The notes beneath the pieces were generated by a model. That model saw only the letters and a program-made list of their open reading frames with translations. It ran no database searches and was not told the origin of the DNA. Positions 47,804 to 60,860 of a stretch of 64,000 nucleotides of DNA are shown piece after piece. Made by a program: the position numbers and the translations under genes. Numbering within the stretch: position 1 is the stretch's first letter; each line of letters begins with the position of its first letter. Origin of the DNA: Artocarpus heterophyllus. Its lineage: Eukaryota > Streptophyta > Magnoliopsida > Rosales > Moraceae. The stretch lies in assembly GCA_025403435.1 (NCBI GenBank), contig CM046354.1, forward strand, positions 17,176,424 through 17,240,423. The letters run 5' to 3'.

Positions 47804-49145
47804 TGTAATGACCAGATTGTTCGAGCCGTTACGTAGTTTTGATATCTTAATATTAATCATACTTACTTGTAAAATATGAAATAATCTTTTCTTAACACAT
47901 AATTATGTTTCTTAGCGGTCGTCGAAAATATTTTAAAAACACTAGTTTACTTATAATTATAAAACATGTACTCAAATTGTCTTGCCAAAAGCGGCTTTAG
48001 CTTACAGCTAGACCATCACGTACTATAAAATAAATAGTATTTCAAAAAGTGGAATTTAAATTGCAACAGTATCCATAGTCTGACCAATGCATTTGTCCAA
48101 CCACTGCACCCAACTCATCAATCATTCATATCAATCTCCTAGCAAGATTTCCTATAGCATGAAGAACTAGATGAGCTTTTGCTCAACAAGTCCAAACATT
48201 TCTTACAAAACATTGTTAGAATTATCGCCCACATAATTAATAGAAGGCCTATAAAATTTATCAGATTTATTTATTAATTTATTTAGTTTAATAATTATTT
48301 AAATGCTAAAATTCTATTGGTTATGAAGGGTTGCAACTCTTATTAAAAGGTTTGTCTATATCTGAAGAGATGTGTGCTTTGATGGAAAGATACCTATTGA
48401 GGGTCTATAAATAAGAGTCTAATCTTCTCTCCACCTAATCAATTTTGTATTCTTTCTCTCAATTAGAAAATATGTTAAAAGAAATAATTGTGGGTTTAGG
48501 AAGAGAAACTGGGTTCTTCTTCTCTAACAAACTTTTTGTTCAAGGGTTCTCTGAAAATTGAAGCCATGAATCAAGATACGCTCTAAATCTTCTTCTGTGA
48601 AAATTATTGAATTCTAAGATTTCTGAAAATTATAGATATTAAAGTTTTACAAACATTTCTTAAATGAATACTAGCAATAACACAATGCATGATTCTAATT
48701 ATGCTTAATAAAGAACATTTTATTATTATTCTACGTGTTTTGAATTATGGGCCCAAGTGGTCGTACTAGATGTAGCAATCATTGAACATCGAGATTGTAT
48801 CTTAACTTAATTTAATGCTCCCCTTGGGTTGGGAGAATTTTCATCCTCACCTGAATGGATGTTGGTATGACACTCAATTATCTTATTTTGATTATGTTGA
48901 CTTGAGGTTTTTAGATAGCCAGTCTTGTAAACTTAGAAAACATATTGTATGTCATGACTTGGTTTCTAAAGTAATATGCATAACAAATGTAATTGCAAAC
49001 CACACATGAATAAAGCCTATGAAAAATCATTTTTTTATGCCATAGGTGAGGTTTGAAACTTAATTGAACCTTACACTAGCGTTTCCATTTAAATCATTCC
49101 CTTGATTAGTCGGCTTTATGTCTTATTTAAGCAACTCCCAATTAC
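47804..49145 (+). repeat. Left arm of LTR-derived inverted repeat, unit C
   Basis: Begins TGTAATGACC. It pairs with 49953-50850 in reverse orientation after removal of the solo LTR at 48214-48651. Confidence 0.78.
48214..48651 (+). mobile_element. Copia-type solo LTR, unit C
   Basis: 438 bp, TGTTAGAATT to AAAGTTTTACA, flanked by AACAT (48209-48213 and 48652-48656). TATA-like CTATAAATA near 48406. Confidence 0.87.
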
Positions 49146-49952
49146 AAAACACCTACCAAAACACAAATTACACAATTAAAAACACAAAAAAGCTAAGAAA
49201 CTAACAAAGAAAACATAAAAAAAAAATTGATAGAAAAATATGTGAAATTAAATGCTTAATTTATTATAAACGTTGAGATAAACAACTTTCAATAAGAAAC
49301 GTTCCTCAAATTCCATTTGGATCAAGTCGAAAAACATAATTTTCTATTTTGGTCACACCTTCAAGACATTTAGTTTTAACAAAAGTTAAAACACAAAACT
49401 TGTAGATCTTATCAAAACTGTTAACTTTTGTGAAATGAGATTTCTATAAATTCCACATGGATTTTTAGTTATAGAATTTACGAGGTTTAATCATAAAATT
49501 TTAAAGTAGTAAAAAGGAGAAAAAAATTTTAAAATTGTTTGAATCTAACAAAGGACCTTCTGAAAATTTTAATCTTTGCAAAAAACTAAATGTTAAGTTA
49601 TAAAACAATTCTTTTTGATTCTAGGGTTAATCAAGATTTTTATGTTTCAGGCCAATTGCAAACCTAGAAAATAGAAATTTTCGCTACGTATGATTGGTTT
49701 TCTACACCGCCATAGGAGTGAGTAGCCATAGAGATTAGCCCAACAAAGTTTGAAATTTTTCGAAACTAGTTGAGAGTAAAATCTTATTAAATGGTTAAAA
49801 CAAACTCTAAATTTATCATTTTAGCTCAAAGTCCTTAAGTGAATAATGAACTGCTTAAGACAAATTTCGAAGCCGTATATTGAGGTGTAAACTTTGGCTA
49901 TGGGAAATCTAAGTAAAATAGTGTAAAAATAGATTGATAGTATGGACTTAAG
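49146..49952. other. Loop of the inverted repeat, unit C (empty Gypsy site)
   Basis: Uninterrupted counterpart of 27451-28153 plus 39900-40007. The text CCTTAAGTGAATAATGAAC near 49832-49850 is the pre-insertion site of the unit B Gypsy element. Confidence 0.8.
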
Positions 49953-50850
49953 CTAATAGTCGGGTTTCACTTAAAATATGACACAGAACTGACTAATAGA
50001 GGAAGAAAATAAAATTAGAAAAAGCTAGAGTATAATCCAAGTAAGTTTCAAACCTCACTTATAGCATAAAGAAATTGATTTTTATATGCTTTATACATGT
50101 TTGTGTTACGATTGCATTTGTTATACTTATTACTTTAGATACCAAGTCACAAGTCATGACATACAATATGTTCACTAAGTTTATAACATTGTTGAGCTAA
50201 ACCCTTAAGTCAAAATAATCAAGACAAGATAAATCAGTGTCGAAGCAACCTCTAGACCCAAGGGGAGTATCATGTCAAGAATAAGTGATGACCTTAGTGT
50301 CCAATGATTGTGCGCACCTAGCACAAACACTTGGGCCCATAGTTCATAATAAGTATAAGAATAAGAATATGAATAAGATATTCACAATAAAACATAATTG
50401 GAATCATGTATTATATTACTGTTAGTATTTGTTTGAAATATTTTATAAGATATGTTTCAACTTGCTAAGCAAAAGCTCAACTAGTTCCTTCATTTCACAG
50501 GTAATCCTACCAAGAAACCAACATGAATGTTTGATGGGCTAGATGTGACTGTGGAATAAATATGAAGGTCAGACTATTGATACTACTATAGTTTATTTAT
50601 GCTTTTTGAAGGACTTTTTAATTATTGTAGCATGTGACGGTCTAGTTAATTATATACTAGTACCACTTTTGACAAAAGAGTTTAAATGTGTGTTTTAAGT
50701 AAAACATATATATTGAATATATTTTCAATGATTGTTTAAGAAACATAAGTATTATTAAAAAAAATTATTTTGCATTTTTACAAGTATGAAAGTAAGATTA
50801 AGAATAATAAACCAATACTATGTTGCAACTTGAGCAGTTAGGTTGTTACA
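49953..50850 (-). repeat. Right arm of LTR-derived inverted repeat, unit C
   Basis: Reverse-complement partner of 47804-49145, ending GGTTGTTACA. Confidence 0.78.
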
Positions 50851-52493
50851 AAATATTTAAAAGATTATTTAGCTCTAGAACTTTTAACACTATGGCAATT
50901 TAGTCCTTAAACTTTTAATTTTTGGAATATTACTCCATAAACTTCTATTTTTTAATATGTTTGGCCCCTGACGCTAATATTAACCAACGATTTATAAAAT
51001 TTAACAGCAATGATTGTGTGCCATTGTTTGATAACTTGAACGTGTAAAAAATATATATATATTATCTATCTTCAACTGTTCTCTTATCTTTTGTTAGAAC
51101 CTGTTGAGAATTAAAAAATTTTGCATTTAATATAACTATTACGCAAATTTTTTGGTTATTATGTATCATGGATGTGATTATTTATGTTGAGTTTTTGAAA
51201 TCCTTTATTACTTTTGGAGTACGTGACCAAAATTAAAAAAAAAAAAAACTTTCAGAAACTAATCCGTCAAAGTTCAAAGTTCACAGACCGAAATATTATA
51301 ATCCTTAAACATAGGGACTAATAATTTTTTAGAAAGATTTTCTTTTCAAGTATTTCCCTTCATTAATAGGCAAATTTTCCAGCTGGAATTGTTAACGATC
51401 GACTGGCTAGTGCAACCAAGAATTTGATTCTCATACATGTTTTCTAATAGAATTATAGGAGAGACCAATCAGAAACATCGGGCACCATTAATGCTTTCTT
51501 TTTAAGCTAGTGCAACTAAAAATCTAAATTCTCGTAAATGTTCTCTAATCGAATTATAGGAGAGACCAATCAGAGAGCTCGAGCACCATTTGTGCTTTTT
51601 CTTTTCAGTCTTTTGAGAGTGTCATAATCTTATTGGGTCCATTAAAGTCGTACCCAAGTTGTCTGATTAATAAAGTAAGACGAAACGACCCAGAGGAATC
51701 CGTTTGCTGATTGGCCGAAGTAAAATGGATATCATTTGCTGCGCTGCAAGAGAAAAGAGCCTGAATTTGTCATTTCCTTGGTGGAACTGGAAAACTAGTT
51801 TTAATAGGCATAACGTATGAGGTGTCTAAGAATGATGATTAGAATTATAAAAATAATTATTAAATAGTATAAAATTTTTATATATTATAATAAAAAATAA
51901 AAATTATTATAATATAAAATTTTTAAATATTAAAATATTTTAAACTATAAAAATGATTCTCACGCGTTTGTCAAACATTTAGTAGTTTAAACTATATTTG
52001 TTTTGAAATTTTGTTGGAGATAATATTAAACCAAATTTGCCTAGAATTCTTGTGGCTATATATTATATACATCACTTTGGACTGATTGCACATTGAATGA
52101 TCTATAAAGTCCCAGTTCCGCTGAGGTTCAGGTGCTGTTTTTCCTCCTCTTCTTTTACTTAATTTTCGGTTTCTTTTCCCCTTTTTCTTTGCTCATTTTG
52201 TGATTATATTCACACGTAAAGATCACGTCTCTGCTTCATTTATTAATTTATATGTGTGCTTAACGTTTATTGTCTTCAAACTGATCTCTTTCTGAGTTGT
52301 TTTATTGTCAACCAAAAAAACATGAAAAGAGGCTAAAACCCGTTTCTTTCTCTGTCATTCTCTTTTGAATCGCAGCAATTACAACACATACGAATCCTTT
52401 GTGCCTTAGTTTTCTGCAATGTTTTCTCTGCTGCCAAGATGAGATTGATGATTCTTAGATACTGGAACAACCCTGTCTAATGCTGGAAGAACC
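50851..52493 (+). promoter_or_regulatory. Intergenic DNA and promoter of SDE3-like copy D
   Basis: 50851-51240 is the unit junction. From 51240 the promoter resembles C: tandem CCAAT-containing segment (51407-51506, 51507-51600), AT-rich insertion 51809-51992 (longer than in C), and CTATAAAG at 52102-52109. The ancestral start is ACG at 52390-52392 and the same deletion and TAG follow. Confidence 0.6.
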
Positions 52494-54189
52494 ATGGGAA
52501 ACCTTTTTGGAAAAACAAGTTCTCATTCTCCTCCTCACACCCATCAAGTACGCGAATCCAATATTCCCACTTCAGTTCCGCGTAATAACACCACGAGTGA
52601 CAGGTCTTCTTATGCTCAGACATCGTTGCAAAATGATAATCGAGCAAGAAGGGACTTAGAAGCCGAACTGGTTGTCGCGCTTTTACAAAGATCACAATCA
52701 CAATTATCATCAACTTCTAGACCACCTCAACGCACATCCTCTCCTAAAACCCAAACATCTTCATCTTATAAAGTACCACAATCTTCTTCCGTTAGTTCAT
52801 CTTCAACCCCTCCAAAGCCTGCAAAGTCTGCACCTTTGTACAAGTCGCTCGAGTCCTTGATTGATTCTCCATCTCCTTCTCAATCTGACTCGTCATCCGA
52901 GAAGCAACCTCGGATCCTGAAGTCTGCTCTTACAAAGGTGGCTCATCAGCAAGGGAAGACAAATTATTTGTTAGCTGAGAATGATTCATTGCCTTTGTAC
53001 TTGATTCCTGATGATGTCAAGGATTTGATCAAGAAAGACATTGTACCGGATGTTCTGAAGAAGCCTTTATCTCCCTCTACATACAAGGATTTCTTTGCTG
53101 CTCTGTTATATGCTGAGGACTACTATTATGAGGTATGCTTGATTTTGCCCTTTCACATTGCTCTAGAGTATATCTGCAAGGCACGCTTGAAGGATAGTTT
53201 TTAGAGGTCTTTTGTATCATTTTTTTTTTCTGATTTGTATCAATGACATGTTTTCCATTAATTTTCTTTTTTCTATCTGTATTGACCAATTTTTACAGAA
53301 TATTCGATAGATAAGGCACCGCCTATTTTCTCGATAATGTGCTACTTAATTCTAACGTGCAAAAGTTAATTTATTTTGTTTGAATTAGAAATGGAGCGAA
53401 TATAAACTCCAGAATGTGACATTGGAGTTGCAAAGAGCAGCAGTCTATAAGAAATCTGACAGACAAAAAGGTGTAGATCAAAAGGAAGAAAAGGATGATA
53501 CCATCTTTGTGGCATTCGAACTCGATGATTTTCGTGAGAGACGGCCATTTCTTTTGTCAAGGGACTTAGCTTATGCACGACCTTCAGGTAGTGAAGCTGA
53601 ACCCTTTCAGGTAATCTTCCTCGACTTGAAGTACCATATACTGGAATAAGTAACTGCAAATAGTTGTATTTATAAAGCAAATTTAATAGTACTGCTGATT
53701 TTAGAAAACTAGTTTAGTTTTTAGTTTGTTTTTTTTTAATTGATGATTCATCTTTAATTTGAATTTTCAAAGACAAACGATAATATAATGAGAAAATTCC
53801 CCAACAATAATTCTTTACAACATATCTTTGACTTAGCCCAAAAAAAAGAAAAACAGCTTTTAGTGTGTGTTTAAGCATATTTTGATGAGGTAAGCCATGG
53901 GGCTCAATACATTTGTTTGACAAACTATATTGCTGAAGACAAGCATTACCTCTCAATTTAACAACTATGTCCCCAAATTTGGGAGTCCAAATGGGAGAAT
54001 TTATGGATTGTTATATAATAAGTAATTAATTTCCTTTCAATATATGTTTTTTCTCATTTCTTTTGTTTTTATTTCTTATTCGTGAATTAGAGTTAGAAGT
54101 TTGGTATAGGATGAGTTGTTTAGTGGGTGGCAATCTAATTGGGATGTGTTAACTTTCCTTGACGTCAATTTTCCTCTCTTCATTTACAT

Positions 54190-54223
<34 letters not shown>

Positions 54224-56057
54224 CACAAAAATAATTCTTTTGTAGATAGTGAGCAAGAGCAATCCATGTGTAAGTCCGCAGCTTTAATACATTTGTCCAA
54301 TAACAAGACTACTTTGCTTGTCCAATTAGTTGGAACAAAATGTTGTGAATAAACAGAACTATGAACTTGTCATTCTATTAGTAACATATACCGGATTATC
54401 TGACACTACCATATTGTTAAGTTATTAAGCCTAATCTAATACCTTAACGAATTATTTCCAGACACAAAGAATTATAAGGATCGACCAAAATTTCATTAAG
54501 AGTGATTCAGGGATTTTACACTTATGAAATTCGGTTTCTCTAGTTTTTCTATACATAAAGGTTGGCACCAAATAGGATAGTATCAGAGAGACGAGAAAAA
54601 CAGAGTTGCGAATGGTGTGATATTTCTCTTACAAATTTCATCATCAAAATGAATTTTTTGCTGCGGCTGAAAAGAGATGTAACTCTTACATTGAAGGTTA
54701 ACCACTATAAATATTGTGTATTTTTTGCTTATTTTCTTGTACGTTTTTGCTCTTGATAGAATTACAGCGTCTAATTCCTAACAAATATCAAAGTAGAGTC
54801 CATTTACACAGGAGCACAATGCAAGAGAACCACATGTTTGTCCCCTTTCGGTTGATGTCAAGTGCACAGTTCAGGCCCGAAAGTTTTTTCATACAGAATA
54901 CAAAAATGATTTTCGAAAATTGTACTTCTCATCAACTTAATTTGAAGGGACTATTTTACCACTTGGTCTTTAAATTTTTCTAGCATATAAATCCCAGAAA
55001 ATGCTTGACTAATTGTATTGGTCTTCAGAACTTATCTCTACATACCCTCTATATTGCTAATGTAATAAGGTTCCTAAATGTCACGCAGGGGATAATCTAT
55101 CGTGTGGTCAAGAGTAATCTTGTACTAGTCAAGTTCGATGACGACTTCCATTCTCAGCATTATCCAAGTCGTAGATACGATATCAGTTTCTCATTCAATA
55201 GGGTCTGTCTGAAAAGAGCCCACCAAGCACTTAACTCTGTGTCGGATACTCTGTTGGAGAATTTCCTCTTCCCAACTTGTGTATCCCGGAATAGTAGCAT
55301 TCCCACACCCGCTCTCACTTCAAGCATTTGCGGGCTCGATGCAGAAATATCCTTGACAGTTCGTCGGATTTCAAGCATTCAGAGCTCACCACCTTATATC
55401 ATAGCCGAATCACTGTGTGCCTCTGAAGCTAAAGCAGCAGCACACTTAAGAGGATCATCAAGGACCAGGGTAGTCATCCAAGAAGCCGTGATCCAAACCT
55501 ATAAAACCTCCCCACATTGTCGAATTCTCATCTGTTCGCATTCAAACAGCGTTTGTGATGTCCTAATGAGTGGTCTAAAGAAAGCAGCAATTCCCGAGTC
55601 ACACATGTTTCGAGCCAACGCTGCATTCAGAGAGAAAGAAGACGTGCCAATAGACATACTCTCCTCATCCCTTTACAAAGAGGAGTGTTTTATCTGTCCA
55701 CCACTTGAGACACTTCGTGAATTCAAGGTGATCTTCTCGACCTTTGTGAGCTGTTTCCGTCTGCACAATGAAGGCTTACCCGTTGGACACTTCAGTCATA
55801 TATTCATGGTAGATGCTTCCTTTGCCATTGAGCCAGAGGCAATGGTGCCTTTGGCTAACTTTGCTGATAAAAATACAGTTGTTGTTGTTACTGGTGAAGT
55901 GGGTTCTTCTCCACATTGGGTAAGATCTGACATTGGTAGAAGAAATGGATTAAAGATTTCGTATTTTGAGAGACTGTGCAAGTGCGGGCCTTATCATAGC
56001 CTCAGCCCGAGTTTCATCACGCAGTTGGACTCGAATCGAGATGCTTGCCTTTTGTGA
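52494..56057 (+). CDS. SDE3/MOV10-like copy D, altered N-terminus
   Basis: Exons 52494-53132, 53389-53610 and 55089-56057 join to 609 codons, beginning MGNLFGKTSS in the context GAACCATGG. It is the most diverged copy: exon 2 has GVDQ and ELDDFRERR where B has SVDQ and KLDAIRERR, and exon 3 has one extra alanine codon (KKAAIPES), ESLC for GSMC and SHSNSVCDV for SPSNSACDV, so even motif Ia is changed. Walker A, DEAG and motif III residues are absent as in B and C, and the protein ends before RecA domain 2. The open frames persist despite the changes. Confidence 0.6.
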
Positions 56058-56104
56058 TTCTCTGCTTTGTGGGGAGAAAATACATGAGCTTCTTATTTGC
56101 TCTA

Positions 56105-56135
<31 letters not shown>

Positions 56136-57180
56136 ACGGGGGCTTGGGGGGCTCGGGGAGCTCACTATTGTCTATCATATCTGTCCATTTGGATATGGCT
56201 TGAAAACCTTATGTTTGAAAGGCTTAGAAATGATTCTTCTTCCAGTGACATTTCTGAACAGGCTTGAGCTTCTTCCTCCTGCTTGCTTGTAAAATACAGG
56301 TGTCCAAGAACAAACAAGGCCTTCATTTTGGTAGCATTTTTTATTATCTTTAACATCTACTATAATGGTTTTAAACATTGTCCATGCAATTTCTGATGAT
56401 CTTATGTTGCGCCCCTCAACAATATGGTTCAATCGAAGCCTTTCCTCGGCTAAATAGTTTCTCTAATTAGACTAATTCTATTCATGGAGTTCCCTAAAAG
56501 AAAAAGAGGAAAAGGAAAAGATATTATTCATGCGCTTAAAAGAAACTTGGGAATTAACTTCATCAACGTTCTAGATTTTTTGCCATTGAATTTTTTTTTC
56601 CCAGATCTACGAAAAACTAACTGCTTGTGACCTTTGATTGTTTGAACAGCACATGCATGATAATGTCAAGTGCATTAGTTTGTTCTGCTTTTCTATGGCC
56701 AAGAAATTTTCCACTCTTTTACTGAACAGGATTGCATTATGATTGCCCTGTACCACTGTGTCGCTTGGAGCTCTCATTTTCATTGCACTGCATGTGTTAA
56801 TTAATCCACCTTCTAATGAACTTGTCTCTACATTGATCAACTTTGCGAAAGCTTACCTTGTCGTTCAAGATTTTAACAATTTGCAAAACCCAATAACAAA
56901 CACGAAGCTTAATAAATATTTCATAGCTGAAATTTGGAACATGTTCCTGGTATTCAAATAAGACTACCCCTACTTGCAGCTGCGGACAGGAGTTAAGGGG
57001 GCCAAGAATAACAAAAGATTGTTGAAACCCAAAAACAAGATTAATCAAGTAATTTGTGTTTCTTCAGATAAAAAAAAAAAAAAAAGGTATTGTGTTTCTG
57101 GATTAAAAGAACAGCTTGCATTAAGGTTTAGGATCATGATACTTTGGATTACAACTGACTAAACAAAAGGGAAGATAAAT
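56058..57180 (+). other. 3' flank of copy D
   Basis: As in B and C. A (GT)n tract at 56105-56135 is expanded relative to the GC/GT tract of B and C. From 56530 to about 57440 it is almost identical to C. Confidence 0.6.
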
Positions 57181-57436
57181 CCCAAAAATATACATATCTC
57201 GCGATTCTTCATCCACCGATGCAGAAAATGCTCCAGTTTTTCGTCTTCCCTTTAGGAGGACTTCCAGTCCAACCACAAGATCCTCGCCCTCATCTGCCTC
57301 TTCCACTGACGTTCATCTCTCGATCTCTCTTACCTCCTCGACCACTTTAATGTCGCCTCCAAGTCTTACTCCTACGCCCTCATCCACCGCTGCTTTGCTT
57401 TCTCTCGTGCCGATTCCCATGTCCAATTCAATCGTA
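57181..57436 (+). pseudogene. TRS120-like gene fragment, unit D
   Basis: As unit C, but with a TGA stop directly after CLFH (CACTGACGT near 57304-57312), so it is further decayed. Confidence 0.58.
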
Positions 57437-57770
57437 GTAATATTTTGTTTATTCCATTTTGTATTTCTGAAGTCTGGATTTTTGTTATAATTAAAAAATT
57501 CTATGGGAGTTGTAATATTGTTAGGTCAACTTCGGATTAGTCGAATAAATTTTATGGGAGTTAAAAACAGTTTGTGCCTCTTATGGTGAGCTCCAAAAAC
57601 CGGGGGTATAGATCACCACCACAAAAAAAGAGAAAATTTTGAATATTCAAATGTAGTTAATGTATCAAGTTAGGATTTTTTTTTTGTTTGGTTTTGTTGT
57701 TTCTTGATGTGAATATGGATTGTAATTTTTTATTTTCATTTCTGTTTTTGCTTCCTTTTTTTGAGGTGGG

Positions 57771-57828
<58 letters not shown>

Positions 57829-57894
57829 TATAAATATGGTATTAACTTAGAAATATTGTATTTTCTGACCACTAGCAACATCGTTGATGCCGGT
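57437..57894. repeat. Spacer with long (AT)n tract, unit D
   Basis: No gene. About 50 bp of alternating AT at 57775-57825 replaces the poly-T tract of units B and C. Confidence 0.75.
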
Positions 57895-59137
57895 TGTTTG
57901 AGCCGTTACTTAGTTCTGATATCTTAATCTTAATCATACTTACTTGTAAAAATATGAAATAATCTTTTCTTAAAACATAATTATGCCAGCTTTAGATTAC
58001 TGCCAGACCATCACGTACTATATAAAATAAATAGTATTTCAAAAAGCGAAATTTAAACTGCAATAGTATCCATAGCCTGACTAATGCATTTGTCCAGCCA
58101 CTGCACCCAACTCATCAATCATTCATATTGATCTCCTAACAAGATTTTCTATAGCATGAAGAACTAGATGAATTTTTGCTCAATAAGTCCAAACATTTCT
58201 TACAAAACATTGTTAGAATTATGGCCCACATAAGTAATTGAAGGCCTATAATATTTATAAGATTTATTTATTTATTTAGTTTAATAGTTATTTAAATGCT
58301 AAAATTCTATTGCAATGAGGGGTTGCAACTCTTATTAAAAGATTTATCTATATCTGAAGATATGTGTGCTTTGATAGAAAGGCACCTATTGAGGGTCCAT
58401 AAATAAGAGTCTAGTCTTCTCTCCACCCAATCAATTTTGTATTCTCTCTCTCCATCAGAAAAAACGTTAAAAGAAATAATTGTGGGTTTAGGGAGAGAAA
58501 CTGGGTTCTTCTCTAACAAACTTTCTGTTTAAGGGTTCTCTACAAATTGAAGCCATGAATTAAGGTACGCTCTAAATCTTCTTCTATAAAAATTATTGAG
58601 TTCTAAGATTTTTTGAGAATTATAGATATTAAAGTTTTACAAACATTTCTTAAATGAATACTAGCAATAACACAATTCATGATTCTAATTATGCTTTATA
58701 AAGAACATGCTATTATTATTCTACTTGTTCTGAATTATGGGCCCAAGTGGTCCTACCGGATGTAGCAATCATTGAACATCGAGATCGTATCTTAACTTAA
58801 CTTAATGCTCCCCTTGGGTCGGGAGAATTTTGATCCTCACCTGAATGGATGTTAGTACGACACTTAATTATCTTATTTTGATTATGTTGACTTTAGGTTT
58901 TTAGATTGCCAGTCTTGCAAACTTAATGAACATATTGTATGTCATGACTTGGTATCTAAACTAATATGCATAACAAATGTAATTGCAAACCACACATGAA
59001 TAAAGCCTATAAAGAATCATTTTCTTTATGCCATAGGTGATGTTTGAAACTTAATTGAACCTTACACTAGCGTTTTCATTTAAATCATTTCCCTTCATTA
59101 GTCGGCTCTATGTCCTATTTAAGCAACACCCAATTAC
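57895..59137 (+). repeat. Left arm of LTR-derived inverted repeat, unit D
   Basis: Lacks about 17 bp after the TTGT start relative to B and C, and has a second deletion near 57986. It pairs with 59973-60860. Confidence 0.75.
58211..58641 (+). mobile_element. Copia-type solo LTR, unit D
   Basis: 431 bp flanked by AACAT (58206-58210 and 58642-58646). Same insertion as in units B and C, so it predates the tandem duplication. Confidence 0.86.
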
Positions 59138-59972
59138 AAAACACCTACCAAACACAAATTACACAATTAAAAACACAAAAAAACTGAGAAACTAACAAAG
59201 AAAACATAAAAAAAAAAATTGATAGAAAAATATGTGAAATTAAATGCTTAATTTAATATAAACATTGAGATAAACAACTTTCATTAAGAAACGTTCCTCA
59301 AATTCCATTTGGATCAAGTCGAAAAACATAATTTGCTATTTTGGTCATGCATAAAATTAACCAAAACACTTTTAAGACATTTAGTTTTAAAAAAAAAGTT
59401 AAAACACAAAAGTTGTATATCTTATCAAAACTGTTAACTTTTGTGAAATGAGATTTCTCTAAATTCTACATGGATTTTTAGTTATAGAATTTACAAAGTT
59501 TAATCACAAAATTTTAAAGTAGTAAAACGGAGAAAAACTTTTTAAAATTGTTTGAATCTAACAAAGGACCTTCTGAAAATTTTAATCTTTGCAAAAAGCT
59601 AAATGTTACGTTATAAAACAATTCTATTTTATTCTAGGGTCAATCAAGATTTTTATATTTCAGGTCAATTGCAAACCTACAAAACAGAATTTTTCGCTAG
59701 GTATGATTGGTTTTCTACACTGCCATAGGAGTGAGTAGCCATAGAGATTAGCCCGAGGAAGTCTAAAATTTTTCAAAACTAGTTGAGAGTAAAATCTTCT
59801 TTTTTATTAAATGGTTAAAACGAATTCTGAATTTATCATTTTAGCTCAAAGTCCTTAAGTGAATAATAAATTGCTTAAGACAAATTTAGAAGCCGTATAT
59901 TGAGGTGTAAACTTTGGCTATGGCAAATCTAAGTAAAATAATGTAAAAATAGATTGATATTATGGACTTAAG
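59138..59972. other. Loop of the inverted repeat, unit D
   Basis: Non-coding counterpart of 49146-49952, with a small insertion (TGCATAAAATTAACC-type text) near 59348. Confidence 0.6.
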
Positions 59973-60860
59973 CTAATAGTTGGGTGTCACTTAAAATATA
60001 ACACATACCTGTCTAATAGAGTAACAAAATAAAATTAGAAAATATTAGAGCAGAATCCAAGTAGGTTTCAAATCTCACTTATAGTATAAAGAAATTGATT
60101 TTTATATGCTTTATACATGTTTGCGTTACGATTGCATTTGTTATACTTATTACTTTAGATACCAAGTCATGACATACAATATGTTCACTAAGTGTATAAC
60201 ACTGTTGAACTAAACCCTCAAGTTAAAATAATCAAGACAAGATAAATCAGTGTTGAAGCAACCTCTAGACCCAAGGGAAGTATCATGTCAAGAATAAATG
60301 ATGACCTTAGTCTTCAAATGATTGGGCGCACTTAGTTAAAAACACTTGGGCCCATAGTTCATAATAAGTATAAGAATAAGAATATGAATAAGATATTCAC
60401 AATAAAACATAATTGGAATCATGTATTATATTACAGTTAGTATTCGTTTGAAATATTTTATAAGATATGTTTCAACTTACTAAGCAAAAGCTCAACTAGT
60501 TCCTTCATTTCACACGTAATCCTGCCAAGAAACCAGTATGAATGTTTGATGGGCTAGATGTGACTGTGGAATAAATGTGAAGGTCAGACTATGGATACTA
60601 CTATAGTTTATTTATGCTTTTTGAAGGATTTCTAATTATTGTAGTATGTGACGGTCTAGTTATATACTAGTACCATATTTGGAAAAAGAGTTTAAATGTG
60701 TGTTTTAAGTAAAACATATATGTTGAATATATTTTCAATGATTGTTTAAGAAACATAAGTATTATTAAAAAAAATTATTTTGCATTTTTACAAGTATGAA
60801 AGTAAGATTAAGAATAATAAACCAATACTATGTTGCAACTTGGGCAGTTAGGCTGTTACA
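59973..60860 (-). repeat. Right arm of LTR-derived inverted repeat, unit D
   Basis: Reverse-complement partner of 57895-59137, ending GGCTGTTACA. Confidence 0.76.
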
